Shown in pieces: positions 1-5,900 of a stretch of 8,923 nt of DNA. This DNA is from Bacteroidales bacterium (GTDB taxonomy: Bacteria > Bacteroidota > Bacteroidia > Bacteroidales > JAADJA01): NCBI GenBank assembly GCA_029933495.1, contig JAOZOC010000109.1, positions 1 through 8,923 of the forward strand. Direction: 5' to 3'. Both the position numbers and the translations under genes were made by a program. Under the pieces are notes generated by a model that saw only the letters and a program-made list of their open reading frames with translations, was not told the origin of the DNA and did no database searches. Each line of letters starts with the position of its first letter. Position 1 is the first letter of the stretch.

Positions 1-96
1 ATTAACATATTCGTTTGACTGTCAGTGTTTTATTTGTTTTTGTCATGTACTTAGCCTATCCCTATAAAACCTTATTACCTTATTTTTAATTTTTTA

Positions 97-129
97 TTTG
101 ACTTTGCGAACAAAATAATTTTACCTTTG
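97..129 (+). promoter_or_regulatory. Bacteroidota-type promoter of the CDGSH gene
   Basis: A -33 element TTTG (97-100) is followed after 21 nt by a -7 element TACCTTTG (122-129). This fits the Bacteroidota primary-sigma consensus TTG-N19-23-TAnnTTTG. Transcription would start near 134-136, leaving an AT-rich leader of about 28 nt before the ATG at 164. No Shine-Dalgarno sequence is visible, which is normal for the phylum. Confidence 0.75.
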
Positions 130-163
130 TTACCCTTATTAAAATATATAAAAATATACATAT

Positions 164-400
164 ATGGCTAAACCGCATATTGTTGATAAGCACTCCTTGA
201 AAATGGAAATGGAACCGGGTGAATACTTTTGGTGTTCGTGTGGAAAAAGTGTTACACAGCCTTTTTGTGATGGTTCACATCAGGGTTCAGAGTTTAAACC
301 TGAACTAATTGAGATTAAAGAGACGAAAACTGTTCACTGGTGTATGTGCAAGCATACCGGACGTAAACCATTTTGTGACGGGGCACACCGAAAATTGTAG
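164..400 (+). CDS. dual CDGSH-type iron-sulfur protein
   Basis: This small soluble protein (78 residues) carries two complete CDGSH iron-sulfur motifs. The first has ligands Cys24, Cys26, Cys35 and His39; the second has Cys60, Cys62, Cys71 and His75. Both follow C-x-C-x2-(S/T)-x3-P-x-C-D-G-(S/A)-H, reading CDGSH in the first and CDGAH in the second. By family knowledge each motif should bind a [2Fe-2S] cluster through three Cys and one His, in the manner of mitoNEET and Miner2, and the proteins are linked to redox or iron-sulfur handling; the substrate or partner cannot be read from the sequence. There is no signal peptide or membrane segment, so it should be cytoplasmic. The ATG at 164 is supported by the promoter about 35 nt upstream. 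It converges on the long minus-strand gene ending at 516 and seems functionally separate from it. The family assignment is firm; the physiological role is unknown. Confidence 0.93.
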   Translation: MAKPHIVDKHSLKMEMEPGEYFWCSCGKSVTQPFCDGSHQGSEFKPELIEIKETKTVHWCMCKHTGRKPFCDGAHRKL

Positions 401-515
401 ATTTGAAGAAGTGTTTTAACCCAACTTTTCAGCTTAATCCAAATTAACCTCCACCCGTTATAGTGTGAGAGATATATCGAGATTATGAAACTCCGGCATT
501 CGAGAAGATATACTA

Positions 516-2885
516 TTAATCAGGGACAAAATCTGATTTTCCATTATTCATCAGCCATTGCTTGTTTTTGTCATTGTTGTCAACTTGCGAGTCCATATTG
601 AAGTCTCCTCTGAAATATCCAGAAGAACCTGCTTCATTTTCCCAGGCTGTTTTATCAACAACATTAATATCATTGTCACCATTATAATTACCCGAATAGA
701 TACCATACTCACCGCCGCCAAGGTTAACCTGTGCAGTTGACCCGCCATAAGCTTTTGTGGCAGATGTTGTAAAGTCGTAGGTGTAAACGCCTCCGCTTAT
801 TGTTACCGGAACGGATGACATTATGCCAAGATGGTTCCTATGCCAGATAACTACAAACAGATTGTTGGAATATGTCGCATCGATAATAACATTGCTTACT
901 CCGTCCATCCCGACAATGTCTCCTGTATTTGTAAGGAATGCTGCCTTTCGTGCTATCCTGCTTCCCGGATTTGCCGAACCTGCATTTATTGCATCTCTCA
1001 ATTCGATAAGTATCCAGTCGGTAACATTTCCGGGTACAACTCCTGCAGATTCACTTCCGGTATACGACCAGGGAGAGATGGTGTAGGGTTGCGAATTGGG
1101 GATAGGCAGGTCGTTTCGCATTGTTCCTCCATCAAACGGGCCCTCAAGATTAACATCAAGACTTAATACCAATCCGGATATTCCTGTTATGCTTCCGTTT
1201 GAGTTTAATGTCAACGGAACACCTTCATTTACGATGATATTTACAATATTTACCCAGGCATTTTCACCAGGAGTCAGATCATTTGTTAGTTGAAACTGAA
1301 TTTTAAATAGTGTTCCTCCGGTAGTCATTGGAGTGGTGCCTGCGCAAGCAAAAGTTACTTCATTAGCTGTAATGTTTTTCACAAAAGACCATCCTGCGGT
1401 TTGTGGGCCAGGCAAGATATCAAGTACAACCAATTCGGGAGCTTCATAACTTATCGTTCCATTGAACGAATAGATATCTTCACCCGGAGGGAAGTCAGAA
1501 ATATTTACAGGCAAGTCATAAATGGAATTTACCATTGCTGAAACATCGGCAATATCAAGATAAGCATCATAAACACTAATGTTACCACTTGAGCCTGTAG
1601 CCCCCATATTATCTGTTGCTGTAACCTGTATCACTCCGCTGTGATATGCAGTCAGCAATCCACCTGCATCAATAGAGGCTACTGAATTATCAGAAGATAC
1701 CCACGAATAAGGAGGAATACCGCCCGAAGCTGTAAACAGGTGAGACTCGCCTGCCACAATAGTATATGTGTTAGGTGATACGATTATTGTTGAGTAGTTG
1801 ATTGTCGAGAAGTATCCGTTGTCAGTCGTTGCCGGAAGGTCTTCATTAAATATGGCTTCAGTAAAACTTAACGATGTACTTCCTGTATTTACAGATGATA
1901 CATCAAACCTGACATATAAAAGTACACCACTTCCACTTAAAACGGAAGTACCTGCAAAAGCGATTTTAACATTCCCGGCTATCAAATTGTTGAATGAAGC
2001 AGAATATCCATCTAGCAATGTACCTGTGGTGATAAGTGTTGTAGGTGCTAATATGTTCTGGTTGAATGTATAACTGATGTTTCCCGACATAATATCTAAT
2101 CCTGTAATTTCTGTAGTATAAACAGGGATATCAATTGTACTTCCTTGCCAGGCAGTTGTGTCAGGAATCCTGAGTTGCATAGCTCTGATCTCTATCCAGC
2201 CTGTTGTATCCCTGATGCCGTTATCATCCTCAGCAATCACTTTCGTTAACCCCTGGTAGTTTGCACTCAATAATCCGGAGGAATTAATAGAAGCAATTGC
2301 CGGATCAGTAACAAACCAGGAAAAGGGGGCAGTCCCTCCACTGACATTAAATTGCATCTGGTCACCAACAGTAAGTAAACCGTTGTCAGGAGATACATTA
2401 ATAGCTGGAAGTGCTGCAATTGAGACATACCCGTCATCAAGCATTACTCCAGGTATACCTTCATTAAAAAAGTTATTAGCGTCGCCACCATCGAAATAGA
2501 GATATGCAAACCCGGAATTAATACATTCAAAACGCATATAAAATAGAATTCCCGTTCCTGAAAGAGGCGTTGATCCTGCCCCTGCAATGAACAGATAGTT
2601 GGTGACAGAAGCATTCGCTGTCGGAGTTCCCCAACTTTGTGACAGGGTTCCTGTTGTTACAATGGAAACAAACGAGAGATATGCACTACTATAGTAAATT
2701 TTGAACTGATAGGATAAGATGTTTTCACCGGTTACCGAATTGTCAACATAAACAGGTATATTGATGAAATCGCCAACAGTAGCTGTTTCATCAGGAATCC
2801 TCAACTCAACGGGGTTGTCTGCCAGGCTAAGATTCCCCAGCATAACAACCGCTATTGCTATTAAGAAATATTTGATTTTTTTCAT
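516..2885 (-). CDS. exported protein with three cohesin-like domains, two BIG2-like domains and a C-terminal dockerin-like calcium-binding segment
   Basis: The protein has 789 residues and begins with a Sec signal peptide (MKKIKYFLIA, hydrophobic to about residue 20, cleavage near 22). Cohesin-like domains lie at about 26-157, 236-362 and 440-569. Each opens with a G-x-x-(I/F)-x-(I/L)-P-V strand and has an F-A-G-like strand (IAGAG, IAFAG, FACAG) followed by L-F/Y-x-(M/V/I)-x-F. BIG2-like Ig domains lie between them at about 161-234 and 367-438, with the shared pattern SGG-x-x-P-(F/Y)-SW and (V/I)ASI-x-(S/A)-x-GLL-(S/T)-A. Residues 571-731 match a C-terminal region I recall from many Bacteroidota surface proteins (LEGPFDGG, SPWSYTGSES, DWILIELRDA, VIWHRNHLGI). 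The end holds two dockerin/EF-like loops (N733-N735-D737-D739-D744 and D761-N763-D765-D772), each followed by a Trp. There is no typical T9SS type A sorting domain; the protein ends NNGKSDFVPD. It probably lies downstream of the beta-helix gene in one operon (55-nt gap, no own promoter seen). A surface scaffold or adhesin role is inferred; no enzyme domain is recognisable. Confidence 0.88.
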   Translation of the reverse strand: MKKIKYFLIAIAVVMLGNLSLADNPVELRIPDETATVGDFINIPVYVDNSVTGENILSYQFKIYYSSAYLSFVSIVTTGTLSQSWGTPTANASVTNYLFIAGAGSTPLSGTGILFYMRFECINSGFAYLYFDGGDANNFFNEGIPGVMLDDGYVSIAALPAINVSPDNGLLTVGDQMQFNVSGGTAPFSWFVTDPAIASINSSGLLSANYQGLTKVIAEDDNGIRDTTGWIEIRAMQLRIPDTTAWQGSTIDIPVYTTEITGLDIMSGNISYTFNQNILAPTTLITTGTLLDGYSASFNNLIAGNVKIAFAGTSVLSGSGVLLYVRFDVSSVNTGSTSLSFTEAIFNEDLPATTDNGYFSTINYSTIIVSPNTYTIVAGESHLFTASGGIPPYSWVSSDNSVASIDAGGLLTAYHSGVIQVTATDNMGATGSSGNISVYDAYLDIADVSAMVNSIYDLPVNISDFPPGEDIYSFNGTISYEAPELVVLDILPGPQTAGWSFVKNITANEVTFACAGTTPMTTGGTLFKIQFQLTNDLTPGENAWVNIVNIIVNEGVPLTLNSNGSITGISGLVLSLDVNLEGPFDGGTMRNDLPIPNSQPYTISPWSYTGSESAGVVPGNVTDWILIELRDAINAGSANPGSRIARKAAFLTNTGDIVGMDGVSNVIIDATYSNNLFVVIWHRNHLGIMSSVPVTISGGVYTYDFTTSATKAYGGSTAQVNLGGGEYGIYSGNYNGDNDINVVDKTAWENEAGSSGYFRGDFNMDSQVDNNDKNKQWLMNNGKSDFVPD
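558..692 (-). other. dockerin-like duplicated calcium-loop segment at the C-terminus of the cohesin protein
   Basis: Residues 732-776 hold two loops 28 residues apart, GNYNGDNDINVVDKTAW and GDFNMDSQVDNNDKNKQW. Asn/Asp at loop positions 1, 3, 5, 9 and 12 fit an EF-hand-type calcium loop like those of dockerins. The conserved Trp after each loop and the short tail ending VPD suggest a Bacteroidota-specific variant rather than a clostridial cellulosomal dockerin. Whether it binds a cohesin is inference. Confidence 0.7.
1179..2810 (-). repeat. Coh-BIG2-Coh-BIG2-Coh tandem domain array
   Basis: At protein level the first 545 mature residues are a cohesin plus BIG2 unit of about 205 residues, present twice and followed by a third cohesin. 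Approximate boundaries are cohesin 1 2415-2810, BIG2 1 2184-2405, cohesin 2 1800-2180, BIG2 2 1572-1787 and cohesin 3 1179-1568. The copies are clearly diverged, so the duplication is old and no near-identical DNA repeat is visible. Three cohesins on one chain would give three potential dockerin-binding sites. Confidence 0.75.
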
Positions 2886-2886
2886 T

Positions 2887-2951
2887 TTGTCAGATTTTTA
2901 AGGTTAAACAAATAGGTTAAATAATAGTGTTTCCATCATTTTATCTGACAA
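2887..2951 (-). promoter_or_regulatory. perfect 9-bp inverted repeat bridging the stop and start of the two operon genes
   Basis: TTGTCAGAT (2887-2895) and ATCTGACAA (2943-2951) are perfect reverse complements separated by 47 nt. In the minus-strand mRNA the 5' arm overlaps the last codons and first stop base of the beta-helix gene. The 3' arm ends one nucleotide before the ATG of the cohesin gene. A stem would cover the translation initiation region of the second gene, and a ribosome terminating on the first gene would melt it. Translational coupling is inferred; a 9-bp match could also be chance. Confidence 0.4.
2901..2921. repeat. 8-bp direct repeat AGGTTAAA in the intergenic gap
   Basis: AGGTTAAA occurs at 2901-2908 and again at 2914-2921, a period of 13 bp, inside the loop of the inverted repeat upstream of the cohesin gene. 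A related GGTTAA lies just upstream of the beta-helix gene start (8335-8340). It might be a short operator or just AT-rich leader sequence. Confidence 0.3.
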
Positions 2952-5900
2952 TTTGAATTTTTTGAGACTCAATATTGCTACCTGCAATCATCCTAATAAA
3001 GTATGTTCCGTTTGGAAGGATTGTCCCTTTCGTGTTTTTTCCGTTCCAGACTATACTGTAGGTTGTTGCCGAATGTTTCCCCTTGGCAATTTCATCCACC
3101 TTTTCTCCATAAATATTGTAAATCGCAATATAAATATTTTCGTTTTCGTTGACAACAGTATAGGTGATGTTCAGGTTTTTTGTAAACGGATTCGGATAGC
3201 ATGAGAGCATTTTATTTTCATTAATAATATTGTTAACACCTGTTGTAAATCCTTTAATTGATACAGAACCATCTGTTACATTCCAGCTTAGGTCGGTTTC
3301 GTTTGCCATAAAGTATTTCGCAGAAACAGGAGTTGTAATATTTGTAACTCCATCATTGACTTTAAAGACAATGTTCGCTGCATCCATATCATATTCAAGA
3401 GATTCAATACCTGCAAAAGCAATCTTTATTGTTCCTGCTTCCTGGTTAATTTTAAATGAAACATTCATTCCTGGTATCAAACATACAACATCGGTTGCAT
3501 TAATTATTTCAGGGTTATAACTGATAGTCATTTCCATAGCGTATAGTCCCGAAACATTTGAAATGCTAATTGGTAGTGCAAACTCATCACCCGGATTAAC
3601 CTCGGTATTACCAACCATCAGTTCCACATCTGAGACAAAAGCAGGCAGGGGATTTAACAGGGTTGCGGGAAAGTAATTGATAAGGCCTACTACATATTGC
3701 AAAATCAGCGATGCATCGTAAGCTAATATAGAACCATTACCACTAACGTCAGCAACAACTTGTTGGGTAGGATTTAAGATAATTAAGGTGGCAACATGTT
3801 GCAGAACCAGTGAAGCATCATAAGCCTGTACAATGCTGTTTAAACTAACATCTCCCAATAGCGGGTTAATAGCCCCATTTGTACCAAAGGGGTCATAATC
3901 CACTTCATCAGAAACAGTTTCACCTGTACCTCCCGGATTTCCTGAATGAGTAGGACCTGAATTATCTCCCCACCAACAGTTTTTTGCATTAATCTCGTAT
4001 GATTGATTTACATTGTTTACTGCCATAGTTGTTATATCGTAGAAATCGCAGTAATTTATAGTTGGTTGGGAAGCTGCTGTTGCATAAACTCCATAATTAC
4101 AATTGTTAAAAGAACAATTCAAAACAGAGGGTTTTGAACTTATCGTTCTGATTCCATATCCTGTACCATATTTTGCCCATCTGAAAATACAATTTGCAAA
4201 CCGGGTGTCATCGTCTATAGCCACATCATTAATGGTAATTCCATACCATGTAACCGATCCATAAGATGTTGCTGTACCATCTGAATTTGAATCACCACCA
4301 TAAAAATCATCTGTTAAACTTGTAAATACAATATGTCCTCCTGAAGTTGCTGTACCTTCGGCAATCAGTCCATTATTAACAACCATTGAACCGTAATTGG
4401 AGAATTTGCAAATTACCCCTGGATCAATGGTCAGCGTTACTCCTGTTCCAATGGTATAATTGCTAAAGAAATATGGAATATTCTGAACTCCGCCAAATGA
4501 CCGTTTAGGTAAAGTAACATCTTGTGTCAATGTTTCACTATTGACCCCTATGGCTTTGTATGTAGAGCCTGAGATTACATTTCCTGAGGTTACAGCAGGA
4601 TATGAAACCAGGGATATTCTCATAGGCCCATATTCAAGGTCATCAAATGTATTGTTAACAACAGCTGGTGTGCAAACCCCTGAATTAGTTATGCCGTGGT
4701 CAACTTTATAAAAAGTATTATTTGTTATCGTAGGAGAAGCACTATTTAGCCTTATAACATCTGTAGAATACCGCATTATGGTGTTGTTTATATAACTGGC
4801 ATCATCGCTAACATCATTAAAGACAAAATATAGTCCATAATTTGTTGGAGAAGTTGCAGTGCCGTTTTGTTCAGTATCTGCAGGGTTTCCATAAGCATCA
4901 TCTCTGTAATCGGTAAAAACGACAGAATCAGCTGTAGTTCCTGCCACTTCTAATTTGCCATTGATTGTTAAGTAGTTACTCATAGATTTAAAAACAGTCC
5001 CTGCCGGTATAGTAATGGTAGTTCCTGAATTAATAGTAGAATTATATAGCATATAGGTAATGTTTGTATATCCAGCAAAATTGCGTTGAGGGACTGTTGC
5101 GGTTTGAGAATATGTTTCGGGTTGTATGCCAATTGCTAATCTGCCTATATTAGCTACTGTGTTGTTAGAAAAAGTTGGATTTGAGAACATTGCCATAAAA
5201 ATAGGTTCTCCAGTAATATTATACATTTCACAGTTGGTAATTTCAGGATAAGCTGATCCGTAAATACCCACTGCCGAACCGTTACCTTGCTGGAAAATTG
5301 TATGGTCGATAGTTACTTTAGCATCTTTAACACGTGCAGCTCCCAGGTATGAACCGGATCCCCATGGGCTATCATATCCACCTCCTGTATATCTTAACTC
5401 ACAGTATATCAGCTTGTTTTGAGTGTCATCACCTGTTTCATAGTATAAAATACCGTCCCAGTCATTGTTTGCAGGAGTTGTATTGCTACCATCATTATTT
5501 GTATCACCTCCGGCAGAATCGTCTTTTATGGAAGTGAAAATTATTTTCTCTCCAACTAATCCAGTTGCATTGAGCCCGCCATGGTTATAAATTCCTACAA
5601 AATATTGGCCACGAAATTTAAAAACAATACCTTCTTCAACTGTAAGTACTGCATTGGAAGTGATGGTAAGATCATCAATAATGTAAGCAATATTGCTGAA
5701 TCCGGCCAGACTCCTTTTTATCAAAGTTTCGTTTGTAGATAATGAATATCCCGGTAATCCCTCTATGAGGAATATTCCGTTACTGAGGTTAGCTGTAAAT
5801 GTAATGTTAGTAAATGTTGGATTGGCAGTTAATGACATGGCAATGGGGTCAGATGAACAATTCTGAATTGCTACATTTTCAATAATTGGATCTGAATTTC

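Noticed and set aside
401..515. Terminator between the convergent genes
   Set aside because: The best pairing is a 6-bp AT-only stem (TATATC with GATATA) around a 28-nt loop with no T tract.
518..538. AATCAG/CTGATT inverted repeat at the end of the cohesin gene as a terminator
   Set aside because: The stem is only 6 bp, lies within the coding end and is not followed by a T tract on the minus strand.
823..1293. Plus-strand open frames opposite the cohesin gene (823-1086, 831-1166, 1096-1293)
   Set aside because: They are antisense to well-supported domains, overlap one another in different frames and resemble no protein family.
2953..3520. Plus-strand open frames opposite the cohesin and sorting domain of the large gene
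   Set aside because: They are mirror reading of a conserved coding region, with no promoter or recognisable domain.
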